From assembly GCA_018806985.1 (NCBI GenBank), contig JADANN010000024.1, forward strand, positions 431,265 through 495,264: a DNA stretch of 64,000 bases, given 5' to 3'. The position numbers were made by a program, and so were the translations under genes. How positions within the stretch are numbered: position 1 is the first letter of the stretch; each line of letters begins with the position of its first letter. This document shows, one piece after another, positions 1 through 11,254 of this stretch. Source of the DNA: Angiostrongylus vasorum (taxonomy: Eukaryota; Nematoda; Chromadorea; Rhabditida; Metastrongylidae). The notes under the pieces are model-generated. The model was given only the letters and a program-made list of their open reading frames with translations. It was not told where the DNA came from and did not search any database.

Positions 1-2160
1 TTCAATGTAGAGATGAAGTGTCTCTAAAATTAAGTTTATACCGAGAATTAGAACCCTGTAAAATCACTCTATTTTAGACGCTTTCTATGAGTGACTTGAT
101 ACTCCAACTCAGCCACTGGGTGGCTCATCTCCACGTTCGGGCGTGTCACGCCTTGTTTGACTACGATTTCGTTTGGTCGTATCAAATCAATTTGAGAGGT
201 GTTTTTCTTGTTTCACGTCCGAATAGTTCGGCATCAACAGTTTTCAACTCTAGGCTCTTTCAAAGAGAGAGGGAAAGAGAGAGAGGGAAGGGCAGAGAAA
301 AAGAGAGCGACAAGCTTTTATTATTCGTGTTATTCGTGTTCTTATCCAACTATCCCTTCATTCTGCTGCTCTTTCTTTGAGACCAGATTTTTCTCTTCGT
401 CTTCTCTCGCTTTTTCACCACTTTTTTCATCTTTTTCTTCAACCTCACTTGCCTATTTTTATATTTCTGTTCTTAATTTATACATTTTCCTCTCTAATTT
501 ACACCATCTTTTTCCTTGTCAGAGTTTTTCTGACCTCTCCAGTCTTTCTGTTCATGCGCCGTATTTTACAAAATTCTTAGAAGACTAAAAATCAAAGCGT
601 GATTTTGGTACATTAATATTACAATGGGGTTAAATATAACATAATAAGAAGAAATAAGAAATCACACATATACATATGGGTTTTGCTTGAGATTTTTTTC
701 TTAGCGCTTAAAATATCGGTGCCGTTTTTCAACAGAGGTTATCGTTGTGTGTTTATCAAAGGCAGTCTTCTATATCCCGGCTAATGTAGTTAGATCGCTG
801 ATCTATTATCGTCAATCTAGGGTGGAATTCTGACTATGCCGTCTATCTGGTATTTAGTGCAGAATACTTCCATGATCATTCTCTCCATAGAACCAATAAT
901 GGTGACCATTCATTTATTCTTCTTACGCAGTGCAGTGTTCGTGTTTTCGACGCGGGCGTTGGAGCAAAAGCAACTGTGGAGTCGTGAATAAGCAAAAAAA
1001 TCGTGGTAGTTTTTGTCCTGTTCAAATACTCAGCGCTTTATAAGCTTCATTTGCCGCTCCTCTTCCTTTCCTCAGCTTTGAGGTTAACTCATCCATCACT
1101 TTTATAATCTAAACTATATAGACATAGATGAAGCACACTGAGAGATATTAGCGAATGTGTTTCCCATGAACGTCGTTCTGTTTGTGTTGGACTGAAAACC
1201 GACCGGTCTATACGCGCTCTTAAGATCGGACGTATTATTTCTGCTTGAATAATTCTTGATGCTAAGATATTGTAATCTGTCAAAAGAAGAGACGTCGCTG
1301 TCAGCTTTCGACTTTTACTCATCCCTATTGCACTTCTCGCATGACGCTCATAGGATAGCAGTAAATAATCTCTGCTGAGGCTTTGCCGATGGCATGTTGG
1401 ACTATTGATATATACCAAATTGTTCCGGTACACATAATAATCCATGGGCTGAATCCTTTTGAAAACCTTGAATAAGTGCATCGTCTTGGGTCGCCCAATG
1501 TTTTATCAGTTCTGTTGAGGTTAAACTGAGAAAAGATCTTGAAGACGGTAAACAACAGACAGATTCAGTGGCAGTTACCGATGTCTTTTAGTCTTCCAGC
1601 TTTGCACAAAGACGTGTATTACTGCCTTTCTACTAATTTAAAACCTTGCATTCTGGTAACATGTGAGAAATCGAGTCAGTGTATTTGTGGACATTAGCAG
1701 CAGGTTTTATAGATATTCGTGTTTAATTCAGTTAGGATCGGGTGTAGTATGGCTCTGCAACAGCATGAGAATATATTTTTACTACGGAAAGGAAAGCTTC
1801 TGAGTCCTTTTCAAAACGATGGTTGAATGTATGATTGCTCTTCATCCAATATTTTACCACTCTTGTTGAAGAGAAGTCGAGAGAAAAGCTCGAAGATGGC
1901 GAACAGGAGTATTTCAGTTTTCGGATGGAGAAATCTCTGAGCCTGCACGTCCATCCTCCCTAATCGGATACGGAACGGTCGAAGAAATCTGATTAGAAGT
2001 TCTGGGTATTCTCTGGATGGAGAATAATCATACAAGTTTTGCAATTGGTAAACTGTCGGTGAGGGTTGCCGGTACACTTCTAGACTTCTGCAATTACAGC
2101 AACTAATGCTTTTCTTACCTAGTTGGGTGCAAGACTTTTATGTGTTAGCATAAATCCTCT
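1..2160. other. AT-rich unique DNA, no gene recognised
   Basis: I see no conserved protein, RNA gene or family repeat here. Positions 261-308 are an imperfect purine (GA-rich) run and 360-545 a pyrimidine-rich run. The open frames over them are composition artefacts (serine, phenylalanine and leucine-rich peptides). Short frames on both strands at 1089-2077 have no recognisable motif. Confidence 0.5.
261..308. repeat. Imperfect GA-rich simple repeat
   Basis: A purine-only run made mainly of GA and GGA steps, with occasional A interruptions. It reads as arginine/glutamate repeats in one frame, which is a compositional effect. Confidence 0.7.
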
Positions 2161-2164
2161 ATGA

Positions 2165-2372
2165 AAACGCCGCAGCTTCGCTATCTCCAGGACTGCAAGG
2201 AGAATCGACATTCCACGACGTTCATAAAGAAGACGAAAACGTCAAGCAGTAGTCGAAACAACATGCGAAGTGTTTGAAGATTTTTTGTGGACGATGAAAG
2301 CGAGGAAAACGAATCGAACGTAAGAAATCCTGGGATCTCCATAGTGGACATGTGACGGTTCATGTGGGATAA
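2165..2372 (+). repeat. Family B SINE, 5'-truncated tail copy
   Basis: The sequence aligns by eye with the 3' half of the family B copies at 31370-31745 and 26755-27129. Matching blocks include the segment around 2210 (ATTCCACGACGTTCATAA), the AAAACGAATCGAACGTAAG block near 2310 and the terminal GGATCTCCATAGTGGACATG block. The tRNA-like head and central core are missing, so this is a 5'-truncated or decayed copy. Confidence 0.65.
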
Positions 2373-3594
2373 AAAGTGAATAAAAATAACTTGTTTTTGT
2401 CACTATAATAAGTTCAGACAGCCATCATTCCTGATCTTTCGAACTTAATTCGTGGCCCTACGGATATCCCTTTATTGCAATCTTAGCGCTGAAGTCGCAG
2501 ATGGTGGCCTTTTATAGAAGGTGCGGCAGTCTCTCTAGAACTCCAAGTCCGTCTAAATTCTTTGTGGATATCATCTTCGTTTTTTGAGACAGCCTGATTT
2601 TGAGAAGTAAGCGACGAACATTGTCGACGCAGCATTCATGCGCATTTTTTTAGTCGCAGACTTCCGATTCGGTACTTAAATTCTCTAAAGAAGTCTTTGT
2701 CGGTGGTCATTCTTTTGTTGACGAAACCACCAACTCTGTCCACGCCACAAGTATTGCATTTTCTAAGGAATGTTATTTCATTCGCTTCATGAACTTCACT
2801 CATCGAAGGGTATCTTTTCACTTTGCCCGGTTTTTTGGTCTATTGCTTGATCTTCTTAGTTCATATTTCTCTGTCTCTTCTAAATAATTCTGCTAAAGAC
2901 ATTCCAGTTTTGGGCGCTTGTTTATCCGAGAGGTAATGATGCCTATCTTAGCCTCCTCTTCATATTATTCCCAGCAAACGCAGCTGTGTCGTGAGCTGCT
3001 TCAGCCTAGTGGTAATGAAGCTCTTTGTTTTTGCCAGTTTTTAGCAATAAACTTTCTTACAGTTGGCTTATCTAGACGGGTTGTTATAGTCACGGATAGC
3101 CATGCCGCGTTAACGACGCTTATTTGCTCGAAGCGACTCCGAACCGCCCCTCATGCAGTACCTAGCCGTCTACTTGCAGTCTTTTAGTCAAAACACTGTG
3201 CAAGGTACAATTCGTATAGATGTAAGCAAACAAGCACATCATTACTCATGAATATTTTCTACCTATATACAAAAAGCTTGTAATAACACGAAGTTTGCCT
3301 GCGCCTCATGGCAATTACGAGGCAGATTTTCTGACCAGTGCTTCATAGGTGTTACATTGATCGAAGTATCCAGTTTCCCTTCTTTATTTGTGATTCTTCC
3401 CTTGTGTTTTTTCCTCGCTGTTCTTCTATCTATCTGTCTGTCTATCTATCTATCTATTTAATACTTTGCTGACGGAGACGTGTGTGCGATAGTCAACCTT
3501 GTTGTTGATATGTGCTGCCAACGGCGGACTTATGTCTCTGCAGAGTTAAAAACAAGACTTAATAGACAGAATTAAGCATTCAGAATTGATAAAT
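2373..3594. other. Unique DNA with a weak RTE-like fragment
   Basis: No gene recognised. Positions about 3118-3260 weakly resemble the 5' untranslated part of the RTE elements on the minus strand (compare 16620-16750): a CTTATTTGCTCGAAGCGACT stretch is followed by similar spacing to a TTGCAGTCTTTT block. This is too diverged to call firmly. A short TCTA microsatellite lies at 3425-3460. Confidence 0.35.
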
Positions 3595-3850
3595 CTCCTA
3601 AGGATGCGTCATGAGTTCGACTTCATTCGGAGAACGGAAGTGGTTGAATGCATATTTGTCTTATATAATAATCTGTGGGAATTTAGCCGTGTATCAAGCC
3701 AATGTTTTTATCCTGTCAGACATACCTAACAGCAACTTTCCGACCCCGAACTGAGAGAGAGCCTCCTTTGGTCGGGCCGGAATCGAACCGAAAACGACGT
3801 GTATATTGCTGGGCTGTTCGAGCAATCATGCACACGTTCACTACTTCATC
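3595..3850 (-). repeat. Family A tRNA-derived SINE, diverged copy
   Basis: Read on the minus strand, this has the family A order: tRNA-like head, core and tail. A perfect RNA polymerase III B box, GGTTCGATTCC, is present as the complement of 3779-3789. The tail block (GATGCGTCATGAGTTCGACT at about 3604) matches the 3' part of other A copies. Many substitutions indicate an old insertion, and no target-site duplication is evident. Confidence 0.65.
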
Positions 3851-4079
3851 CGACCTCCATATTCCATTTGGGTCGTTCAATGGTGGACCTTAGGATGAAC
3901 AAATAACTGTGAGAAAACGATTATCACAATCCTTTGGTTCCGTAAAAATTCTTCAATGTTATGAATTACTACAAAGAAGACTAAAATATACTAGTTTAAC
4001 TGACCATTCAATAGCTCATTTCTTAATAGGCACAGGTTGTCATTATACTACTTATTCACAGTAGCTCGTCCACTCACCG

Positions 4080-4290
4080 TATTCCGATAATGATCCAACG
4101 GATTTGGCCTTCTTCAGAGTCTGTAAGAGACAAGTTAAGTGCACCCTATTCACCGAAATACCTCTATAAGCTCAGCAGACAAACCACAATACTTAACCTT
4201 CAATCGTATTGGAAACAAAACGGCTTCTTCACCTACTCACCGTCTTCCATTGAACAAGCAGTATAATAAACATCTCGTGTGTGGTTGTCA
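4080..4290 (-). repeat. Family E repeat copy
   Basis: This aligns with 35391-35592 and 55575-55765. The shared order is a GGATTTGGCCTTCTTCAGAG-type block, then AAGTTAA, then CAATACTTAA, then ACGGCTTCTTCACCTACTCA and a closing CTCGTGTG block. On the minus strand the first block reads CTCTGAAGAAGGCCAAATCC, the short motif shared with family D. Its biological class is not established. Confidence 0.6.
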
Positions 4291-4710
4291 AGAAAACAGA
4301 GAATTATTTCTCAATGCCAAGTTCAACAGAAAGTCGGTTTTGCGAATTTCTTACTCGCGAGTGGTCGTTATCATTACATTACTAAAATTGGTTAATTGGC
4401 TGAATTCAGAGCGCCAATGGAAAATGGTCGTTCAGAAATATCCCAGCAACCTTGTACCGTGTTTACGTCGTTTTCTATTCCATTCAGATAACTAACAACA
4501 GCACTAATGGTATTTTACACTGTTAAGATCAACATGATCCTGCTAATGCATCCAAATTTCTCTCGTTATTTGCATTCGTTTTTTTTTCCGGTGTAATTTT
4601 TTGTCTTTTAAAAACAGATTTCAGCCCGTCCTTGAAAAAAGGGCTGCAAGGTTCTTGTCTGCATGCATAATTTATTGAAAGGCACCCTTTAATAGATATA
4701 GACTTTCAAT
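4291..4710. other. No recognisable feature
   Basis: AT-rich DNA with a T run near 4580. I see no repeat-family match and no convincing coding frame. Confidence 0.5.
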
Positions 4711-4713
4711 GTG

Positions 4714-5066
4714 AGAATTCCTCTCAACGGTTTACCACCTCGTCGTAGCTGGGAGATGTTCCTGGGTGTTGAGATGCGATGGCTGAGAAAGAGTCCGGCT
4801 TTTCCATTAAGAAGCCTAGCTAGGAGTAAACCAATACTAGGACAAATCACCGTCCTGGTATCAACTAGTAGGATGGTGGCAGATCTCCCGCCGATCCACA
4901 AGGGCGCCCAATGCCTGTGGTGGTGACGACCTAGGGTATAGTTTGACTCGGCTGTCCTCGGAACTCCAGCGATCCACAATAGCTAGACCAGAAAATCTCC
5001 GGAGAATGTAAATTATACCGAGGCTCGAACAACCAGTGAAGGCGGGCCATCCAAATATCTGACTTA
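4714..5066 (+). repeat. Family C interspersed repeat, near full length
   Basis: The order of conserved blocks matches 20698-21063 and the reverse of 18004-18390: a CGGTTTACCACCTCG start, GTTCCTGGGTGT, AAGCCTAGCTAGGAGTAAAC, an inverted pair around the CACCGTCCTGGTATCAACTA block, CCGATCCACAAGG, then CCAGCGATCCACAATAGC and the CATCC tail. No open frame is conserved between copies, so it appears non-coding. No A or B box of tRNA type is obvious. The mobiliser is unknown. Confidence 0.75.
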
Positions 5067-5087
5067 GTGGGCAATATGAGAACTTAT

Positions 5088-5617
5088 CTTCAACGAAGCT
5101 GAGATATTTGCAAAACTCTGGACCACAGGTGCCTATGGTGGGGGAACGAACGCGGTATTGTCCTTTCCGGGGAGTAACGCGTTCACCACCACACCATGCG
5201 GGTCTTTCGTTTCTCCTGTCTCTCAGCTAGTTCTATCGATCTTTTTGCCATCAGCATTCACCCGTCAACGGGACTGATCTGGGGAGCCCAAATCGGCATT
5301 GAACCCAGTTAAGCTGAGGCTCTAGTTATAATCACAATTTTAACCTTTTTGCTTACTGCCTACTATTTTTTGATGGCAGGGTATATTGCTGGTGGCAAAA
5401 AGATCGATAGAACTAGCTGAGAGACAGGCGAAACGAAGGACCCGCATGGTGTGGTGGTGAACACGTTACTCCCGGAAAGGACAATAGCGCGTTCGTTCCC
5501 CACCATAGGCACCTGCGGTCCAGAGTTTTGCAAATATCTCAGCTTTGTTGAAGTTATATTTCGCAATATACCCTGCCATCAAAAAATAGTAGGCAGTAAG
5601 CAAAAAGGTTAAAATTG
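5088..5617. repeat. Family F foldback tRNA-like repeat
   Basis: This is a compound palindrome. Arms at about 5088-5258 and 5392-5558 are inverted copies of each other. Inside, 5335-5389 and 5563-5617 form a 55-bp inverted repeat that is perfect by direct comparison. The plus-oriented unit carries an A-box-like TGGTGTGGTGGTGAACACG (about 5448) and a B-box-like GCGTTCGTTCCC (about 5489) at tRNA-like spacing. The same architecture recurs at 16006-16512, so it is a defined element rather than a local accident. It encodes no protein. It could be a non-autonomous DNA transposon or a retroposed SINE dimer. Confidence 0.75.
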
Positions 5618-7012
5618 AGGACTCATCATTAAAAAAGAGTTAAAGAGAGGTGAAATAACTCCAAATACGGGCAATTTGATGCTTATCGATCGATGAATCA
5701 TGCGGAGCCTGCTGTAGCACTGCCAGGTGTGCATGTGGTAATTTACCGTAACTGCCTATAATTTTAAATGCACTGAGAGAATATCTTAGGTTTTCAGATA
5801 CTATGATAGTCTTTTCGCATACTTCTCTAATTAGCGATGAAATTACAGGAAAACCTTGTTCGCGCTGTAAAAATGGTTTGTGATGAAATTCTGTTTCATG
5901 TTGTGCTCAGGAGTAGCTCACCACAAATCTCAGTTAAGCTCACTTTATTGGAAGCATAAGGATTAAAGCGACCGCCCGATATGGATGCCAAAGACAAAAT
6001 GCTATTCTATGAACAAATAAAGTAGACACAATACTTTTTACTTCGGCCGATGTTCGGTTGTTCGAAGAGAATCTTCTTAGACTTAAATCACTGGTTATCC
6101 TCTTATGCTTTTTTTCACATACAGTAGAAAACAATTTCATAGAGACAAAGCTGGAAATAGTTCGGGCAATATATCGTCTATATACGGCAACTGTGGGAAA
6201 AAAAGCTCTGTTCGACAAAGTAAACGGCCAGAAAAGTAATTTTTAAAGCGATTTAGGTCTTCTCATCTGCTTTACTCTATGTATGAAGGAGAACATCTGT
6301 TGACAGTTGTCTCTAAGTTTTAAACACCCTGGAGTTGCGTACGTTTCATTAGGGTTTGATATGTTATCTATAAGCTACTGATAATCCTTTATCGCTTAGA
6401 GATTTATTTGCAGCCGTTTATTTTGCCTCACGAAGATTTTTTTGCTGTACTTTTCCTACTCAGTAGATAGCTTATCCAAACCGGATCATTGTAGTGATTA
6501 TGTGATCTGGAAACGCTACGTATGCTTAACAATTCATCGACAAATGTTTCTCGGACGAGTTCTCTTGCTTGGCGAAGGGACCGCTGAAGTATAGCAGAGA
6601 AAGGAGACGTCTCTGCTCTGCTTCAGGTCTGAAATTTGGCACTCAAAGGCATCTTTTTCTCCACAATAAGATTGTGAGTCATTGATGAGACTTGTATGGC
6701 TGAATCGTAACGTAGTTGTAAAGGCGATGTCATCAGAACCATTATCTGTTAAAAAGCTGGGCATTCATCACTGTTTTTCCACAGAGTCTTATTTCGGGCT
6801 GTTATTCTCATAACATTCAGTTGATGTTATGAGCACCATACTTAGCAGGATTTGTATTACTGAACACTTACAATAAGCGTTTCTTACAGGTCATGAGCAA
6901 TCCTTACCATCTGTAACTTCTACAGTTATGAGTTTTCAATCCTTACAATCTGGAACTTTTCTAAGTAGTACTTTTTACACATAACTTGCATTTATTGTAG
7001 CCAGCTGTCTTT
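5618..7012. other. Unique DNA; short overlapping open frames only
   Basis: No repeat-family member is recognised. At 5940-6246 moderately long frames overlap on opposite strands (92 and 62 codons). The plus frame at 6058-6246 looks faintly protein-like, but there are no motifs or splice signals I would trust. Confidence 0.4.
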
Positions 7013-7559
7013 GCCCACGGATCTCCCTCATATGAAGGATCTCGAGCCGGTTAGTCGTGTGGCTACGTGGCGCGTTCCCAGGTGGCGGATAGAGGGTTAA
7101 TCGCGGACCAAAAGCGACCTTTGGTTCCGTGAGACGCAGGTGGATCCAGGGGATGGATTCCCTGTTGCTGCGGCGCAGATTTGGCACATACTTTCTGTAT
7201 TTGCTAGTTGTATTCATGCACCCGTGTGTGGGTCCGTTCTCGCTCATGCGGATTGTATTCTACGAGTAAATTCGGCCAAAAGCCTGCAATCAAGTGACGG
7301 GGAAGTATATGGGACGTGGTTAGGAGTCGCCTCCAACAAATAAGCCCCATGTCCACTCTGAGAGAGCCTGGCAAGCTTCCCGTGAGTCTACCCAGCCCCA
7401 TGTTCAGAGCCCAGCAAGCTATACGTGGGTGTCGAAAATGCTAAACAAAGTAAAAAAAAACCGGCCTCACTCCCCTGACCCCGAAAGAGCCCTCAATTTC
7501 GCAGCGTTGGGTAGGACGAATACGGAGAGGCTGCTAAAATATCAGGGCAAATGGAAGCT

Positions 7560-8341
7560 GTCTGGATTACAATGAACTATGGTGACGATCTGTAACACGT
7601 AGACTTGAATCCGAGTCCTTGATAGAAGACTTGCACATGCAAGCAAAAAGGACAAGGCACGACGTCATCGGCCTAGCCGAGGCGAGACGACGCCACCCAT
7701 TTAAAGCGGTCTATGACACCGGAGAAGAAGAGTTCCTCGGAACACGCGACAGTAGAGGAGTCGGCGGCGTCGGTGTTCTCGTCAACACGAGTTTGTCCTG
7801 AACATCGATTCATTCGAACAGTTTACAACCCGAATCGAGCGTTTACGATCAAAAAGATGTGGACCAATACCGGCTTTGACAGCCTTCATAGTTTACGCGC
7901 CAACATCAAACTATGACAAAGAAGAAGTCAAAGCGTTCTATACGGACTTGGAGAAGTTCTACAGAGAAGACCATACAATCTTCAAAGTCATCACTGGAGA
8001 TTTCAACGCCAAGATTGCACTAAGAAGAACGTCTGAAGAACGTCACATTGGGACCCACGGATTAGAATGGAACGAACAGGGTGAGCGGCTGTCTGAGTTT
8101 ATCATGGTGACCAAGACCATCCATGGTAACTCGCAATTCCAGAAGCCCCCACCCTTATCGCTGGAGTGGGAGTCTCCCAATGGAGAGGTACCATAACGAA
8201 ATAGACCACATCATAGTAAATAGTAGGTTTTGCCTAACCGATGTCGCTGTTGTCCCAAAATTCTACACGGGATCAGACCACCGTCTCCTCCATGCAAGAT
8301 TCTATTTCTCGCCTAAAGGAGAAAAAGCCGCTAAATTCTAA
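7560..8341 (+). pseudogene. RTE AP endonuclease domain, frameshifted
   Basis: This is the target-nicking endonuclease of the plus RTE, belonging to the exonuclease/endonuclease/phosphatase fold. The frame is split: 7619-7801 holds the glutamate-containing AEARRRHPF block and an [10 protein letters not shown] strand; 7876-8196 holds VYAPTSNYD followed by ITGDFNAKI, the conserved GDFN motif; 8123-8341 holds the terminal NEIDHIIV and SDHRLLHARF motifs with the conserved Asp-His. The N-terminal motif upstream of 7619 is disrupted (compare the better-preserved minus copy). At least two frame changes (near 7800-7870 and 8120-8200) inactivate it. The reverse transcriptase lies downstream in the same element. 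Confidence 0.88.
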
Positions 8342-9036
8342 AACCGGAGTCCTAGAACCACCGTAAACTGGGACTTCAGTTCATTAGTCGGCTCTTGGGA
8401 AGATACCGTTGTCCATAATAGCGACGAATAATGCGATCGGCTCACTCAACATCTTCACGCTAGCGCTATGAAAGCTGAGAGTTCGAAAGTCACCAAGAAC
8501 ACTAGAGCTGATACGCCAGCGTGGGATCGCGCGAGCTACAGGCAACCGCGATCTAACGTCCATACTTGCAAAACAATGCAGACAGGCGATAGAAGAAGAA
8601 ATTAAAGAGAGAAGAGTAGCAGTAATCGTCGAAGGTGCAGAGGCTGAGAAAAGCATTCGCAAAGCCCACAGCTTCGCGAATTACAAGACCAAGATGATTG
8701 CACTTCGACTCCCAGGCGGAACAGTTACAGCGTCCAGAAAGGCAGTGGAGAAAATCACTCACTAGTACTACTCAGATCTCTTCGATAGCCACTTCCACCT
8801 TCCGTCATATGAAATAAAAGTGGATGGATATGTCGTCCCATCGGTTCTCCCTTCAAAAATTCGGCATTTTATTTCGTTTGCAAAGAATGCAACAACACCA
8901 GGTCTGAATAAGATAAGAATTGAACAGCTGAAGAACCTTTCGCCAGTCCTCGTAAACACACTGGCTCGGCTTATCACACGTTACTCGTCTGAATGCAAAA
9001 GTCCCTACTCAGTGGAAGACCAGCATGACCGTGTAG
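8342..9036 (+). pseudogene. RTE endonuclease-RT linker, broken
   Basis: This is the region between the endonuclease and reverse transcriptase of the plus RTE. It aligns with 14531-15033 of the minus copy, where a basic, alanine-rich stretch (MRAESSKVTKRR) remains open for about 107 codons. In the plus copy the same peptide can be followed from about 8469 only by changing frames. The piece at 8820-9053 carries the VVPSVLPSKIRHFIS segment leading into the finger region of the polymerase. Stops and indels make it non-functional. Confidence 0.75.
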
Positions 9037-9963
9037 TTGTTCAAAAAGGGTGACCTAAACGATATCGGCAACTATCGTTCAATATGCTTGTTGTTTGTCG
9101 TCTACAATCTTTCCACTCGAGTCATCCTAAACAGGATTGGCAGAACACTGGACAAAGGACAGTCATGTGAGCAAGCTGGGTTTCGAAAAGGAATTAGTAC
9201 GATGGACCACATCCACACGATAACAAGGCTCACTGAAGTATCGCAAGAGTACAAAAGACCGCTCTGTCTCACTTTCATCGATTTACAGAAGGCCTTTGAT
9301 TCAACTGAGATAAAAGCAGTCTTGGAAGCCCTGGATACTCAAGGAGTTCCTACTCAGTACATAAAGATTCTTCGTGAGCTGTACAAAAATTTCACAACCG
9401 AGATATCACCATTCTACAACGATATTAACATCGAGGTCAAAAGAGGAGTTAGGAAAGGCGATACCATCTCGCCAAAATTATTTACCGCCACCCTCCAGAA
9501 CGTCATGCGAACACTGGAATGGGATAATATGGGAGTGAAGATCGTTGGTCGGCAGTTACATCACCTTCGCTTTGCTGATGACATCGTCCTTATAACATCA
9601 AACATTGGCCTGGCGGAACGTATTCTTACCCACTTTGATAAAGCCTGTGGAAAGACTGGTCTTCGACTAAATCTCACAAAAACGATGTTCATGAAGAACA
9701 GATTGGTTTCGCAAGCCCCATTCACGGTCAACGGAACGAATATCTCCGAATGCTACAGTTATGTCTATCTAGGTCGGGAAATCAATATGATGAACGACTT
9801 AGTTCCAGAGCTGAGCAGAAGGAAACGAGCGGCTTGGGGTGATTTCAAGAGCGTCGAGGATGTAGTGAAGAGAATAAGGAACACCCGACTCCGTGCCCAC
9901 CTTTTCGACTCAACGGTACTTCCTGTCCCTAACGTATGCGTCAGAAACTTGGTCGCTGCGTAA
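9037..9963 (+). pseudogene. RTE reverse transcriptase domain, 308-codon open frame
   Basis: This is the largest coding remnant in the window. Motifs in order by residue: KKGD at 3-6, NYRSICLL at 12-19, QAGFRKG at 46-52, FIDLQKAFDS at 80-89 (motif A, catalytic Asp82), GVRKGDTISP at 137-146 (motif B), FADDIVLI at 179-186 (motif C, the two catalytic aspartates), the GLRLNLTKT region at 208-216, and YLGREI at 244-249. These are the fingers, palm and start of thumb of a non-LTR reverse transcriptase that copies its RNA at a nicked chromosomal site. The frame starts inside the domain because of an upstream frameshift, and near 9925 it slips into the wrong frame (the minus copy keeps LPVLTYASETW there). 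The catalytic residues look intact but the protein is not complete. Confidence 0.93.
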
Positions 9964-10405
9964 GCAGGATGAAAGGTCACTTAGCGTTATCGAACGCGCA
10001 GTCGAAAGGGCGATGCTAGGAGTATCCCATTCCACATAAGTAAAGGAAGGGATCCGAAGCTCCGATCTGCGTCGACGATCAAAAATCAAAGATGCCGTTC
10101 TGTACGTCAAACAGTCGAGGATAAGGTGGGTCGGGCACGTAATGCGTATGAATGACAACCGATGGACAAGAGCCGTTAGTGACTGGATTCCTCGGGATGT
10201 CAAACGTGCTGCAGGGAAGACCACCGACCGGATGGTCAGAGTTCTTCACAAATAGCCTTGAAGAAAGATATGATGCTCGACGAGTCCCTAGAGCGAGCAG
10301 AACCCATTGGGCTACTCTTGCATGCGACAGGGGAAAAAATGGAAGATTTACTGGTGCCCGCTCGAGTCGCTCTACGATCAACGGGACTACAGGTGATACA
10401 GGTGA
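9964..10405 (+). pseudogene. RTE C-terminal region, frameshifted
   Basis: This continues the RTE polyprotein after the reverse transcriptase. The WSLRKQDER and ERAVERAMLG segment (about 9951-10023) is followed by RWVGHVMRMNDNRWTRA (about 10122-10175), AGRPPTGWSEFF and the basic RTHWATLA segment, ending just before the 3' repeat. This tail, with its Trp-Gly-His-Val element, is typical of RTE and related endonuclease-reverse transcriptases. The frame shifts near 10030 and near 10212. The 3' end coincides with the short repeat at about 10388-10412. Confidence 0.82.
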
Positions 10406-10412
10406 CAGGCTT

Positions 10413-10980
10413 TGCAGTTCACACACTTTGCATTCAGTTTTTATTTTTGGCAGTCCAGATTTCCATAATCAGTGTTGTTGTTACCAGTTCTTGAAGCAAT
10501 CATAAACGGAAATATTTGTTGCTTTGACTGCATCTAGTATGTATCTGCTTGGATCCCCTACACAAAATTAAACAAACATGACCCGTTTTACAGTATAATT
10601 TATTCATTGCAATAAATTCAATTGGAACCTTCAGACTTTTGCAAAGAGGGTGGTTTCTTTCTAATCTTGCAAGATGAAATTCTGGTTATCTGCAGTCCGC
10701 GGAAACTAATTATAGTGTCGCCTTCCACTTTCTCAAAGACCACTTTCGCGGAAGACTTGGAATGAAGACTACTTCATAGAAATGCTACAAATTTCTTTAT
10801 AGTGATATAAAGTTCATTCTATAAGTATGTTGATTTATCAGCTCCTCAAAAGCTTTTTTTATATAAGATCTGTCGGGTGTTGAAAAACCAGTATCATCTA
10901 CTCTGTGCCGACTATATAAAAAATGGTTTTTGACCAGTAACTGAATGTCATCTCATTTCCGCCTATTTTGATGGATCAAC
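10413..10980. other. Unique spacer, nothing recognised
   Basis: AT-rich DNA between the RTE 3' end and a family A SINE. I see no coding frame with recognisable motifs and no repeat-family match. Confidence 0.5.
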
Positions 10981-11254
10981 GGCGCGTGTGGCACAGTGGT
11001 CGGAGACGCCCTGAAGCACACACGTGGAATCGATCTCCGCGGCCATGGCCCACCAAGCCTTCCATCCCTCCGGGGTCGGGAAATTGGTACCAAAGTTGTC
11101 TGGTAGGATCGCAGCACTGACTCAATGAATCCGTAGGCCACCGCGAGTCATTTTCAAAGGCCAGATATGCATTCGGCCACCTCCAAACGATCCTTAATGA
11201 TGCATGGCGCATCCCTCAAGGATTGATCAACGCCAAGAGCTTTGTCCTTTTTTA
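10981..11254 (+). repeat. Family A tRNA-derived SINE, near full length
   Basis: The tRNA-like head carries an A-box-like GTGTGGCACAGTGGTCGGAG and a B-box-like GTGGAATCGATCTCC about 30 bp later. The shared core runs from about 11061 to 11110 (CCATCCCTCCGGGGTCGGGA then AATTGGTACC). The conserved tail GCATGGCGCATCC and AGAGCTTTGTCCTTTTTT ends without poly(A). Possible flanking duplications (TTTTGATGG / TTTATGATGG) are too weak to rely on. It encodes nothing; transcription would be by RNA polymerase III. Confidence 0.85.

Larger units (their letters stand above)
7013..10412 (+). mobile_element. RTE-type non-LTR retrotransposon, decayed
   Basis: An element of about 3.4 kb encodes, in order, an AP-type endonuclease, a linker, a reverse transcriptase and a C-terminal region, with no upstream gag-like ORF. 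That is the arrangement of the RTE clade, which moves by target-primed reverse transcription. The 5' boundary is where homology with the minus copy (13148-16950) begins, at CCACGGATCTCCCTC. The 3' end is a short repeat (GGTGATACAGGTGAC), not poly(A), as is usual for RTE. About 490 bp of 5' leader precede the endonuclease; it includes an imperfect hairpin at 7018-7045. The frame changes several times and stops are present, so the copy is dead. It points towards the second copy, 2.7 kb away. Confidence 0.93.

Noticed and set aside
87..588. Overlapping plus-strand frames of 97 and 129 codons
   Set aside because: They are produced by GA-rich then CT-rich simple sequence (Arg/Glu and Ser/Phe/Leu runs), and two frames overlap over the same DNA.
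10079..10505. Overlapping frames on both strands in the RTE 3' part
   Set aside because: Minus frames are shadows of the RTE C-terminal coding region. The plus frame starting at 10152 begins in the wrong register and only later enters the RTE frame.
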